Shown: in pieces, positions 18,301-26,216 of the stretch
Layout of the letters: each line of letters begins with the position of its first letter
Position numbering within the stretch: the stretch's first letter is position 1
Assembly: GCA_024232965.1 (NCBI GenBank)
Contig: JACKQF010000002.1
Span: 248,001-312,000, forward strand
From: Verrucomicrobiaceae bacterium
Lineage (GTDB): Bacteria > Verrucomicrobiota > Verrucomicrobiia > Verrucomicrobiales > Verrucomicrobiaceae
Direction: 5' to 3'
DNA: 64,000 nucleotides
Made by a program: the position numbers and the translations under genes
Notes under the pieces: model-generated
What the model was told of the DNA's origin: nothing
What the model saw: only the letters and a program-made list of their open reading frames with translations
Database searches by the model: none

Positions 18301-20089
18301 CCTATTGCCAGATACTCCGCAGAAGTATCTGGGCCTGTACGACGACAACTCCCCACAGAACAGCCGCCCCGCTGCCTTGCGCAATCACCTCATGGTGCGC
18401 CGCAACTACGAGGCGCTCGTTTCAGGCGATGGTGCCTGCGCGGGTTGCGGTGAAAAGAGCATCCTCCGTGCAGTGGCCTCCGTCACCGAATCCTACATGC
18501 GCCCACTGTATCATCAAAAGGCCAATCGCCTCTATGAGAAGGCCGCGCAGATCAAGACCGAAGGCGCCAAGCAACTCGCCGCACTCAAGGCAGAGAAACC
18601 TGAAGCGTATGAACTCTTCAAACGCACCTTTGCCCACATCATCATGGGTCTCGGCGGCGAAGACGATGCCGATACCGCCAAGCGCATTGCCGCGCATGGC
18701 GAGATCAGCGACGACGAAATCATCGGTGGGCTCGGTGCCGTCTTGAATCAGGACGCCTTTAACCACATCAAGTTCCAAGCCACCGATGGCCGACTCGATA
18801 ATGGCCTCTCCGTCATGGCCATGGGCGCATCGACCGGCTGTAACACCGTGTACGGCTCCACCCCGCCATCCAACCCGCACCCGTATCCATGGATGAACAG
18901 CCTCTTCCAAGATGGCTCCACCATCTCATGGCTGTTGGCAGAGAGCCTCCTGCTCAATCACGCGCGCCGCTCCGTCGCCCCGGAACGTCTGGCGGAGATG
19001 CTGATCACCGGCAGCGCCAAGGACATCTCCAGCACCGACTACTGGGATCTGACTCATTTGACGGAAACCCTCATGACCGACCAAGAAATCCGCGAACTGC
19101 CCAAAGTGTGGATCGTCGGTGGCGATGGAGCTCTCGGAGATATTGGCTTCCAGAACCTCTCCAAGGTCATGCTGCAAAACCGCCCCAACGTGAAGGCCAT
19201 CATGCTCGACACCCAGGTGTATTCCAACACAGGTGGTCAGAACAGCGATAGCTCCACGATGCTTGGCGGATACGACATGAACCAGTTCGGTCGCGCCTCC
19301 CAAGGCAAGCTCAACGAGAAGAAGAGCGTCGCCGAAGCACTCACCGCAGGTCATGGATCACCGTATGTTGCGCAGGTGTCTATCGCGAACGCCGCTAAGC
19401 TTTACAAGTCCATCCTTGATGGGCTCGAGTATCGCGGCACCGCCTTCTTCCAGTGCTACACCACCTGCCAACCAGAGCACGGCGTTGGCGACGACATGTC
19501 CGCCCACCAAGCCAAGCTGTCCCGCGACAGCCGCGGCATGCCTGAGTTCGTCTACGACCCACAATTGGGCGAGACCACCCAGGAGTGTCTCAGCGTCCAC
19601 GGCAACCCCACCGTCAACCGCGATTGGTGGGAGAGCTCCTACTCCAACAAGGAGAAGTACAACTACACCGTCGCCCACTGGGCATTGACAGAAGCTCGCT
19701 TCCGCAAGCATGTGAAGGCTATCAAGGAAGAAGACGCTGCTGGGATGATGCTTCTTGATGACATGCTCGTCTGCATCACGCAAGACGATGTCGTGAAACG
19801 CCGCATCTTCCTCCCAGAGCACCGCGCCTTCGTTCCCGACTTCGGCGTCTACATCAAGGCAGAGGTAAACGGGAAGATTCGCTTCTACTCCGTCAGCCGC
19901 CAGATGGTACTCTTTGCCGTGGAGCGCCGCAAAGCCTGGCGCATGCTGCAGAGCAAGGCCGGTCAGGAAAACAAAGACTACAAAGCTCAACGCGCGCTCT
20001 TGGCGAAGGTGGACAAAGGCGAAATTGCCCCAGCCGACCTTCGCGCCAAGACCGCGGAGCTCTATGCCGCCGAACTGGCCGCCGTTTGA
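15359..20089 (+). CDS. Single-chain 2-oxoacid (pyruvate):ferredoxin/flavodoxin oxidoreductase, extended form
   Basis: A 1576-residue fused oxidoreductase; the ATG at 15359 (MANTATHP) is preferred to one at 15299. Domains follow the PFOR order. The pyrimidine-binding domain has GGVFYPITPSTEGGE (about residue 50). The gamma-like domain has FHSIGGWGMITTGKNLG (about 485). Two [4Fe-4S] motifs follow: CTQCMECITACP (about 810) and CKGCGECVEQC (about 943). The thiamine diphosphate domain has CAGCGEKS (about 1026), TGCNTVYGST (about 1158) and GGDGALGDIGFQN (about 1253). It would oxidatively decarboxylate pyruvate or a related 2-oxoacid to an acyl-CoA while reducing ferredoxin or flavodoxin. Ordinary NifJ is about 1170-1200 residues; the extra length includes helical stretches between the cluster region and the TPP domain. 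It is monocistronic, with its own terminator. Confidence 0.88.
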   Translation: MANTATHPESSAKSNDAAGSKPKYPGIRVTCNGNQLVGQYVETRITEGGVFYPITPSTEGGEIYQGAFAEGKLDVWGNNKIAIETEGEHAAQGGATALAVTGKRTVNFTSGQGIVYAMEQYYHAPGKCSTMVLQIGARALTKHALNVHCGHDDIYAALDTGWTILFAKDAQQAADQGIILRKACELSLNPGMNVQDGMLTTHSERSYYAPEAELLREFLGAPNDIIECPTEAQKELFGPTRRRLPEMMDLKNPILLGPVQNQEHHMNGIVARRNNFNEPILGFLDQCFKEFGDLTGRRYGFITEYKTEDADTVFVSLGCAAENIEEACDWLRDQRNAKVGSIHINVIRPFPEAAVINALRGKKNVIIIERTDEGMAGDNPLARDIRGALGKANEVTKFGGDLPALTPEETPRLFRGCYGLGSRDFRPEHILGAFEFATGMTKRTDGKSAADGETYFVLGCDHPYAVISKTTPSLLPNGAIAVRFHSIGGWGMITTGKNLGSIIGDLGNFLSEQDPHYDIDGGLVQKLHLMANPKYGSEKKGAPTNYYLTVAPKRVRVNCELNHVDVVLCCDPKAFTHTNPLAGVNKGGSLVWESSDDPAVAWQRIPKKYRQYVRDNNIRVFLLPGFAIAKEATERPDLQLRMQGNAFLGAFFGVSSFLNDYGISREQFEAVVRKQYVKKFGRFGDAVVESNMKVMIAGLARVVEIKYGKDDDEDRSAMRLEPVVPVGDHKLLPTAGVFANSISSLSPDASQAAKAPVFTLNKFDSEFRNGLGYHQPAGALAAVGVMAAGTGATQSKYVARRETPLYIAENCTQCMECITACPDTALPNTAQDVSTVLKTAINNYVSSPDDRKKLIAAIPEIDAAAREKMKAAVEAKQSLPFNGIIREQVTALNHGISQKAKDELTTIMDLLPIAYGNVPAIFRSIEKKSPGEGGVFMIQVSDLCKGCGECVEQCGDHDALRMVPDTEELNYKLTSAQIFSRLLPDTPQKYLGLYDDNSPQNSRPAALRNHLMVRRNYEALVSGDGACAGCGEKSILRAVASVTESYMRPLYHQKANRLYEKAAQIKTEGAKQLAALKAEKPEAYELFKRTFAHIIMGLGGEDDADTAKRIAAHGEISDDEIIGGLGAVLNQDAFNHIKFQATDGRLDNGLSVMAMGASTGCNTVYGSTPPSNPHPYPWMNSLFQDGSTISWLLAESLLLNHARRSVAPERLAEMLITGSAKDISSTDYWDLTHLTETLMTDQEIRELPKVWIVGGDGALGDIGFQNLSKVMLQNRPNVKAIMLDTQVYSNTGGQNSDSSTMLGGYDMNQFGRASQGKLNEKKSVAEALTAGHGSPYVAQVSIANAAKLYKSILDGLEYRGTAFFQCYTTCQPEHGVGDDMSAHQAKLSRDSRGMPEFVYDPQLGETTQECLSVHGNPTVNRDWWESSYSNKEKYNYTVAHWALTEARFRKHVKAIKEEDAAGMMLLDDMLVCITQDDVVKRRIFLPEHRAFVPDFGVYIKAEVNGKIRFYSVSRQMVLFAVERRKAWRMLQSKAGQENKDYKAQRALLAKVDKGEIAPADLRAKTAELYAAELAAV

Positions 20090-20108
20090 TCTAAGAACAA
20101 CCAAAAAA

Positions 20109-20141
20109 GCCGCCAGTCCCTACCAGGGCTGGCGGCTTTTT
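20109..20141 (+). terminator. Rho-independent terminator of the 2-oxoacid oxidoreductase gene
   Basis: GCCGCCAG (20109-20116) pairs perfectly with CTGGCGGC (20129-20136), followed by TTTTT. It starts 20 bp after the stop codon. An A run precedes the stem, so it might also work weakly in the opposite direction. Confidence 0.9.
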
Positions 20142-20248
20142 CGTGGGAATGGATTGGCGCTGCACGCGTGTATGAAGTGGCCGGCCGGCTTGCAAAGCCG
20201 AGAAGCGAACCCACGGAGCCCAGACGCCCAGAGAATTAACAGAGCAAT

Positions 20249-20284
20249 AAAAAGCTGCCCCCAAATGCTTCGCAGCAGGGCAGC
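20249..20284 (-). terminator. Rho-independent terminator of the nucleotidyltransferase gene
   Basis: Read on the minus strand, GCTGCCC (complement of 20278-20284) pairs with GGGCAGC (complement of 20254-20260) and is followed by TTTTT. It lies immediately after the stop of the nucleotidyltransferase gene. Confidence 0.75.
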
Positions 20285-20286
20285 CA

Positions 20287-20739
20287 CTACTCCGTCAGCG
20301 CCTCAACATCAGCCTGATCTTTGAGTCGATTGCTGGCGCGCTTGTTTTGGATCAAATCCGCCAGAGATATGACGGGCACGCTCAGTCCGTCAATCATCAC
20401 CACCTCTCGCCGCTCGTGGCACTCAGTGAATTCCACGCCATCAATCTTGGTAGCGATCTCAATCCGCATTGGGGGAACCCCCATTCGAATGATATTGCCC
20501 GTTTCAAGAAACAACTCGGCAGTTGCTTCTCCATGGGTGAACCCAAAGCGGCCTAGAGCCTTAACAATGCGCCCCGCGTTTTCCGGATGGATCGCTACCC
20601 AGACATCCATGTCTTGGGTGTATCGGATCACACCGTATACGCCGACCGCCCAGCCACCGATGAGCAGGTATTCAACCTTCTCCTCGTTTAGAAACTGTAA
20701 GAACTCTTTGAAGTCGGGCGGCAGCGATAGTGTTTCCAT
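20287..20739 (-). CDS. Nucleotidyltransferase (AbiEii/MNT-like fold)
   Basis: A 150-residue nucleotidyltransferase-superfamily protein. LLIGGWAVGVYGVIRYTQDM places the GG motif at residues 28-29, and the metal-binding aspartates are in DMDVWV (Asp43, Asp45). A third acidic strand follows near MRIEIATKIDG, and the end of the domain has SLADLIQNKRASNRLKDQAD, typical of this family. The gene overlaps by 68 bp the end of a small upstream gene that regularly accompanies it. Such pairs resemble type IV or MNT-HEPN-like toxin-antitoxin modules, but the partner here is not a HEPN protein and no toxicity is known. Confidence 0.8.
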   Translation of the reverse strand: METLSLPPDFKEFLQFLNEEKVEYLLIGGWAVGVYGVIRYTQDMDVWVAIHPENAGRIVKALGRFGFTHGEATAELFLETGNIIRMGVPPMRIEIATKIDGVEFTECHERREVVMIDGLSVPVISLADLIQNKRASNRLKDQADVEALTE

Positions 20740-20890
20740 GAGCGTATTCCCTGAGTTTCTGGATCCCCGCTAGCCTTTCCGCCGGGGTCAGCTTCAGACA
20801 GCCTTGCCGATATTCCCGGCCCTGATCCTCCATTCGGCCAACGCTAAAAGCGCTGCGGTCGAGTCGGAAAGGATAGCGAAAGGAAGTCAT
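20672..20890 (-). CDS. Small partner protein of the nucleotidyltransferase
   Basis: A 72-residue protein starting MTSFRYPFRLDRSAFSVG; an upstream in-frame start would add up to 14 residues. The C-terminal half (LTPAERLAGIQKLREYAHGN, then AARLQRVLTVSKR) is a pattern I recognise from short proteins encoded directly before AbiEii-like nucleotidyltransferases. It has no membrane segment or signal. Its last 68 bp overlap the start of the nucleotidyltransferase gene in another frame, so translation is likely coupled. The function is unknown; an antitoxin-like or adaptor role is a guess. Confidence 0.65.
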   Translation of the reverse strand: MTSFRYPFRLDRSAFSVGRMEDQGREYRQGCLKLTPAERLAGIQKLREYAHGNTIAAARLQRVLTVSKRGEG

Positions 20891-21012
20891 TACGACGCCA
20901 GTTTCGACGCACATCCAGATCGAAACAATCAATTTTTGGCACCATTCTGGGCATAAACTGAATTCGATCTACCTCCCATTCCATCCGGCCCTGCGCGCAC
21001 TCCCAGGGGCAC

Positions 21013-22317
21013 TCAGATCTTCCCGCTGGCTTTGATGTCGAGGTACTTATTCGCCAAGGCCACTGGCAGACCTGCCGCCGTTTCGTCCAGAGTGAGGATC
21101 CGTCTGGCATTCAGATTGCCGAGCAGCACTTGGCGTTGCTGGAGATAGTTGCTGAGCGCGCCGTAGACGAGTGCGTCCTGTTGACTGAGAACCGGCACCG
21201 CAGACCGCGCCTCGATCTCTGCCTCTTTCAGCGTAGCCACCATCACAAGGTGGCGCTTTTGCATGACCTCCACCGCACTGATCAGATCGCGAGAATCCTC
21301 CGTGCGCAGGTTTGTCAGCAGGATCACCAGTGCGCGACGTTTTTGGCAGGCCATGACGCGCTCCGCAGCTTCGCCAAAGTCACTGGGCTCGGTCGTGGTC
21401 TCGTAGTCGTAGAGGTGATTCAGCAGCTTAGGCATGGCGGGCGGCCCCTTCACCGGTTTGAGCCAGCGCTGCACGCCGCCAAATCCCACCACGCCAACTT
21501 CGTCCCCTTGGCGCAGCGCGATGTAGGAGATCAGCAGCATCGCATTCAGGCAGTGATCAAACTGGCTCAGTTCCCCATCCATCGCCCGCATCCGGCGACC
21601 GCAATCGGGCACCAAGAGGATGCTCTGATTGCGCTGCTCTTCGTAGTCACGGCTAATCAGCGTCTGCCTGCGGCTCGTCGCCTTCCAATCGACGCGGGCG
21701 AGCACATCGCCGTCGTGGTACTCGCGCAGTTGATGAAAATCCAGTGTTGCACCGGAGCGGCGTCTTTTGGCGATGCCCATCTGTTCTTCACGATTTGCCA
21801 CCGTTAACAGCGCAAAGCGCACGATGGGTTCGTAGTTTGGATAGACCCGCGTTTCGCCACCTTCACCCACGCGACAAAGCCGCCGCCACAGTCCCCATTT
21901 CGAATCCACCAGCAGATGCGCCGGAGCAAAGCTGTGAGGGCCGCGATTCGTGAAGTGCAGATCGTAAGACACCTCTACCCGCTTCCCTGGAGGCATCGTG
22001 CAGAGATACGGCAACTGTTCCGTCAAGCCGTCTGGCGGCAATCCATCGTGCAAGTTCACGGACAAGGTGCGCTTCGCATGATGCCGCAGAATCAAACAAA
22101 CGGTCGATGCCACACCCAATGCAAATCGCCCTGGAAGCTGCCGTTCCACAGTAAAAGCGTTGGCTTTCGGCAAGGAAAAAACATCCAGCGCAATAACGAT
22201 GAAGAATAAGAATCCCGCACCAATCCAGACGACATACGCCTCCGACAAGGTCACAGCAAAGACGCTCAGCAAGGTGCAGAGGCCGGCAAGTTTGAGGAGC
22301 CTTGGTGTCGGACGCAT
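21013..22317 (-). CDS. DUF58 / von Willebrand-like protein
   Basis: A 434-residue protein with two N-terminal membrane helices (residues about 8-45) and a cytoplasmic vWA-like DUF58 domain. The diagnostic block is DFHQLREYHDGDVLARVDW, followed by RQTLISRDYEEQR and ILLVPDCGRRM, the latter at the first strand of the vWA fold. DUF58 proteins are partners of MoxR AAA+ ATPases in membrane-associated operons. This gene is last in such an operon, 18 bp after the moxR stop. The role is probably metal-dependent complex assembly at the envelope; the client is not known. Confidence 0.87.
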   Translation of the reverse strand: MRPTPRLLKLAGLCTLLSVFAVTLSEAYVVWIGAGFLFFIVIALDVFSLPKANAFTVERQLPGRFALGVASTVCLILRHHAKRTLSVNLHDGLPPDGLTEQLPYLCTMPPGKRVEVSYDLHFTNRGPHSFAPAHLLVDSKWGLWRRLCRVGEGGETRVYPNYEPIVRFALLTVANREEQMGIAKRRRSGATLDFHQLREYHDGDVLARVDWKATSRRQTLISRDYEEQRNQSILLVPDCGRRMRAMDGELSQFDHCLNAMLLISYIALRQGDEVGVVGFGGVQRWLKPVKGPPAMPKLLNHLYDYETTTEPSDFGEAAERVMACQKRRALVILLTNLRTEDSRDLISAVEVMQKRHLVMVATLKEAEIEARSAVPVLSQQDALVYGALSNYLQQRQVLLGNLNARRILTLDETAAGLPVALANKYLDIKASGKI

Positions 22318-22335
22318 GAGACAGTCAGGACGGAA

Positions 22336-23424
22336 CTACTGACGCGGTGCTTCCACACTGCGGATCACGGATTCCAGCACCTGGTCCACCGTCTGCCCGC
22401 TGATCGCGACTTCTGGCGCGAGAGTAATGCGGTGACGCAACACTGGCAAAGCAGCGCGCTTCACATCGCCCGGCGTGATGTAGTGGCGACCATCAAGCAG
22501 CGCGTACGATTTCGCTGTTCGCACGAGACTGATGGCACCTCTGGTGCCTGCGCCGACGGTAATCGTGGCGTTGTTACGAGTCGCCCGAGTCAGGTTCACG
22601 GCGTAATTCACGACGCTTTCCACCGCCTGTACAGAAGCGGCTTCTTGCTGTGCTTGGAGGATATCGTCCGGCGTGCATAGCTGCGCAACCGAGGCAGGCG
22701 AAAGCCCACGCCCACCCGCAGATGCAGACACGGCCTTCACGATCCAGGCTTCCTCCTCGGCGCTTGGGTAATCGATCACGATCTTGAGCAGGAATCGATC
22801 AAGCTGCGCCTCAGGCAGGGGGTAGGTGCCTTCTTGCTCGATCGGGTTCTGCGTCGCAAATGTCATGAACGGTGGGGCGAGCGTATGCGTGGTGCCATCA
22901 ATGGTGACTTGCGATTCCTGCATCACTTCCAGGAGTGCCGACTGCGTCTTTGCTGGGGCACGGTTGATCTCATCTGCCAAGAGCAACTGTGTGAACACCG
23001 GCCCTTTGCGCACATGAAAACTCTGAGTCCCCAGATCATAGAGCGTATGCCCCGTGACGTCAGAAGGCATCAAATCCGGCGTGAATTGGATGCGGCGAAA
23101 AGCAGCACCAAAGGTCTGTGCCAGCGCCAGCACGAGGTGGGTCTTTCCAAGTCCTGGCTTCCCTTCCAACAAGACATGCCCACCCGCCAGCAACGCAGCC
23201 TGCACCTGATGCAGCACTTCCTCCTGACCCACAAAGACCTGACCCACCGCATCACGAATGGCGGCCATAATCTGCGTTGAGCGCGGCACCGACGGCGGGG
23301 CGGGTGCGGCAGTCATCGACATGGCAGGCGGCGCATACGTGCTATTCGGAGCGGACGGCCCTGAAGTCGTCTGCGGTTCCGGCGCAGGCGGCGGTGGTGG
23401 AGCGAAGGATGAGTCTGGATTCAT
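22336..23424 (-). CDS. MoxR-family AAA+ ATPase
   Basis: A 362-residue AAA+ ATPase. After a proline/alanine/serine-rich N-terminal tail (residues 1-47) come Walker A EGKPGLGKTH (about residues 87-96), Walker B LLADEINRAP, sensor region FATQNPIEQEGTYPLPEAQ and the C-terminal lid. MoxR ATPases act as chaperones or remodelling enzymes together with vWA proteins, here the downstream DUF58 protein. Its ATG overlaps the stop of the upstream fused DUF4129-DUF4350 gene by 4 bp (ATGA), a sign of translational coupling. Confidence 0.93.
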   Translation of the reverse strand: MNPDSSFAPPPPPAPEPQTTSGPSAPNSTYAPPAMSMTAAPAPPSVPRSTQIMAAIRDAVGQVFVGQEEVLHQVQAALLAGGHVLLEGKPGLGKTHLVLALAQTFGAAFRRIQFTPDLMPSDVTGHTLYDLGTQSFHVRKGPVFTQLLLADEINRAPAKTQSALLEVMQESQVTIDGTTHTLAPPFMTFATQNPIEQEGTYPLPEAQLDRFLLKIVIDYPSAEEEAWIVKAVSASAGGRGLSPASVAQLCTPDDILQAQQEAASVQAVESVVNYAVNLTRATRNNATITVGAGTRGAISLVRTAKSYALLDGRHYITPGDVKRAALPVLRHRITLAPEVAISGQTVDQVLESVIRSVEAPRQ

Positions 23425-26216
23425 AGAGATTGACGGAGCGTTTGGAGGTCCTGAATGATGGCAACAAATTGATAGGGAGGCACGTCTGCCTTGGGCTCTG
23501 CAAAAGCCGTCTGCACACGATCCAGCGGCACACCGCTGACTTGCGCAATGTGCGGCAGCAACTCCCCATCACCCGCCGCAGCGAGCTGAGGAAAGCGAAC
23601 CTGGGCGCGACTGCGAACCAGCGCCTTGGCGTCTCGCCACAAAATATCACTGCGCTTCAAACGAAAAAAGAAGCTCCCTAGCGAGGCGATGTGATCGACG
23701 AAATGACGTGTCTCATGCAGCACGGGCGACCGCATCGGGCCAAAGCGTGGCACATTGCCCCACAACCAAAAAATTAGCACCACAGCCAGACTCACGATCA
23801 CCATCCACGCACGCTCCCACAGCAGCGAAAGGAAGCTCTTCTCCGCCCCCATGATGAAGATCATGTCCCAGGCCTCGGTCGCACTCACCATGGCGTAGAG
23901 CAGCGCTGCATGATCGTGCTCCCCGAGGTATCGATTCCGCAGAGGCCGTGCATGATTGAGCAGCGTCACCCGGCCCCTACCACTGCGCAGGCCCAGCAGG
24001 TAGGCATTGTCAGTCTCTCCACACACATACTCTTCAGGCCGCAGTTTGCGTCCGATCTTAAATGTCATCTTGTCTGCGACCTCCACCTGATAGTCCACAC
24101 CCGCCCAGTCCATGACCATCTTTTTCCTCCACACATCAGAGCCCGTTAGCACCGTTGCCTTCTTCGCCTTTTCATCAGGCTCGTCTTCCTCTGCTTCCGC
24201 CTTATCGTGGGTGATTTTGTGCTTGATCTGAGCAGTCGTCACACCCAAACGCCGCAGCACATTATCCTCCCGATCCTCATTGCCGACGTAGCGCGTCTCC
24301 GCAAAGATCGTTTGGCTGAGCCAGTCGTTGTACGGCGCACAGCCCGCCATTGCATAGATCAGGTGGCCACCCTTGTTTACCCAGCGCATCAGCATCTCCG
24401 CCCGACTGGCGGACACCACACTTTCTGCGGATAGAAAGACCACACCACCCTCAGCATCCGGCATCTCGCCCAAATCAGCCCTGCGCTCGCTGACGACATC
24501 CAGTTCATCCAGCATGCGTCGCGCCGCCAAAAAGCAGTCCGCACGCGCCTTACCCTTGTAGCCGATTGTGTGCTCCCTCTCCTCCCATTTGCCACTGCAA
24601 CCCACTAGAGATGGCAGCACCACGAGAGCCAACAAGAGACTGGTCAGAGCCCGCCCACCGGATGAACCCGCGCGCATTGAGTCAAACGGCCACTGGCGAC
24701 ACAGCGCCTCGAACTCGGCCTGACCCGCCTCTTCCCCCGCATACGCAGCGCGCATCCAGGTGCGCGACAATCCATAAAAATACTCCGCATCACTACCGGC
24801 ACGCTGCCGTGCCGAGCGCCGCACATGCGCCACGCAATCATCCTCCGTATCACTGTCACGCACTGGCAGTTCACGCTGCTCCACCAGTCGTGACAAAGCG
24901 CCACGATACAGCAGGCTCAGAGCCTCCCGATAATTGCCCGTCCGCCAAAACTGCTGCGCCGCCGTCACGATATCCGGCGGAAGACTCGCACGGCCAATGT
25001 CCATCCCCATGATGATGCGCGGCCCTTGGGGCGGAGCAGGCTCAGCAGCAATAGAAACCCTCTCAGTGACCAAATGTCGATTCACATAAATCAGGTAAAT
25101 AAGACCCGCCACCAGCGCCGCGATGAGGCACCAGAAGATCACCCGCGCAAAACCTGCAAATGCAGGCAGCGCCTCGTCACGCCCCCTTCTGCCCCGCTCC
25201 TCAGAAAGCGAATCATCCGGAACCCACACCCTATCCGTGCGTGTGTGGATCTTGAAGTCCGGCTCCGCCAAGATCTTCTTGATCGCCGCCTTGGCCTCGT
25301 CGTCAGCATCCTCATCCGCCGACAGCACATTCGTCACCTCCGTCTTGACCTCCGCAGTCACCGGACGCGGACCACTTGCCTCACGGAAGGGCGAGGTCGT
25401 TTGCGCCACCGCATGTCCTTGCAGCAGCAAAGTCAGACCCACAATCAGCAAAGCCGCCACCGGTGCCAAGCGCGCCGCCAACCTGCGGAAAGTCAGTTCG
25501 ATGTCCCAGCCTTCCAGATGCGTGCGCGAATTCAGATACAATCCAAATCCGGCCCCCACGTAGAAGGGCTCGATCACCGTGATCGCCACCAGATACAGCA
25601 CATTGAAGTACCACAGAAACGCAGGCGTCAGAGTCTCCGGCATGTCACCGCCGTCGATCATGGAAAAGAAACCCGGCATCCCAGTCTCAGGCGCAAGGGA
25701 TGAAGTCAGCGAATACACGCCGACCAGGATCACGATCTCCAACTTGTAAAACGCCCAAGTCGCCATCGAGCCAGAGCTACCGCCGTCAGACGCCAGCGCC
25801 TCCACCCGACGCCACGCCGCCGCCCCACGCTGGCCCTCCAGCATCAGCACCGGCAGCGCAAAACTCCGCGCCAAAGACAGCCGCCGCCACAGCAGCGCCG
25901 GGAATAAGAAGAGCGACCATAGGCGCGGCCACTGCTTCCACGTCTCCACAAACCCCGGTCGCACGCCAAAGGCAGCCCTGCTGATAAAGTGCAGTGGCAC
26001 ACGATCATAGAGCGGCTTCAACCACCAGACCACCAGCGCATACCACTCCGGATGATTCCGCATGATCACCGCCAACACCAACCACACCGGCACCACCGTC
26101 GCCCCCCACAGCGCGAGGATCCGGCCGTAGTCACGACGCACCAGCGCACAACCCAGATCCACCGCCTCCCACGGGCGGCGAGGACGCAGCGCGACGGTCA
26201 GATCCTCAAGCCGCAT
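23421..26216 (-). CDS. DUF4129-DUF4350 fused membrane protein of MoxR operon
   Basis: The start is placed at the ATG at 26216 (MRLEDLTVALRPRRPW), giving 931 residues. The first part has several membrane helices and the DUF4129 block FWRTGNYREALSLLYRGAL with RQWPFD at its end. The second part has the DUF4350 pattern (FLAARRMLDELDVVSERRAD, GVVFLSAESV, WVNKGGHLIYAMAG), a membrane helix near WMVIVSLAVVLIFWLWG and a cytoplasmic tail. These are normally two adjacent genes. At the junction, MRAGSSGGRALTS plus LLLALVVLPSLVGC looks like an intact lipoprotein signal with an ATG at 24677, now internal. Its upstream neighbour overlaps by 11 bp and moxR by 4 bp. Either it is a genuine fusion or there is a hidden internal start. 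Confidence 0.78.
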   Translation of the reverse strand: MRLEDLTVALRPRRPWEAVDLGCALVRRDYGRILALWGATVVPVWLVLAVIMRNHPEWYALVVWWLKPLYDRVPLHFISRAAFGVRPGFVETWKQWPRLWSLFLFPALLWRRLSLARSFALPVLMLEGQRGAAAWRRVEALASDGGSSGSMATWAFYKLEIVILVGVYSLTSSLAPETGMPGFFSMIDGGDMPETLTPAFLWYFNVLYLVAITVIEPFYVGAGFGLYLNSRTHLEGWDIELTFRRLAARLAPVAALLIVGLTLLLQGHAVAQTTSPFREASGPRPVTAEVKTEVTNVLSADEDADDEAKAAIKKILAEPDFKIHTRTDRVWVPDDSLSEERGRRGRDEALPAFAGFARVIFWCLIAALVAGLIYLIYVNRHLVTERVSIAAEPAPPQGPRIIMGMDIGRASLPPDIVTAAQQFWRTGNYREALSLLYRGALSRLVEQRELPVRDSDTEDDCVAHVRRSARQRAGSDAEYFYGLSRTWMRAAYAGEEAGQAEFEALCRQWPFDSMRAGSSGGRALTSLLLALVVLPSLVGCSGKWEEREHTIGYKGKARADCFLAARRMLDELDVVSERRADLGEMPDAEGGVVFLSAESVVSASRAEMLMRWVNKGGHLIYAMAGCAPYNDWLSQTIFAETRYVGNEDREDNVLRRLGVTTAQIKHKITHDKAEAEEDEPDEKAKKATVLTGSDVWRKKMVMDWAGVDYQVEVADKMTFKIGRKLRPEEYVCGETDNAYLLGLRSGRGRVTLLNHARPLRNRYLGEHDHAALLYAMVSATEAWDMIFIMGAEKSFLSLLWERAWMVIVSLAVVLIFWLWGNVPRFGPMRSPVLHETRHFVDHIASLGSFFFRLKRSDILWRDAKALVRSRAQVRFPQLAAAGDGELLPHIAQVSGVPLDRVQTAFAEPKADVPPYQFVAIIQDLQTLRQSL

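Noticed and set aside
20142..20248. Possible tRNA or small RNA between the oxidoreductase and the nucleotidyltransferase
   Set aside because: No cloverleaf, no CCA end and no T-loop consensus were found; only the two terminator stems at the borders are convincing.
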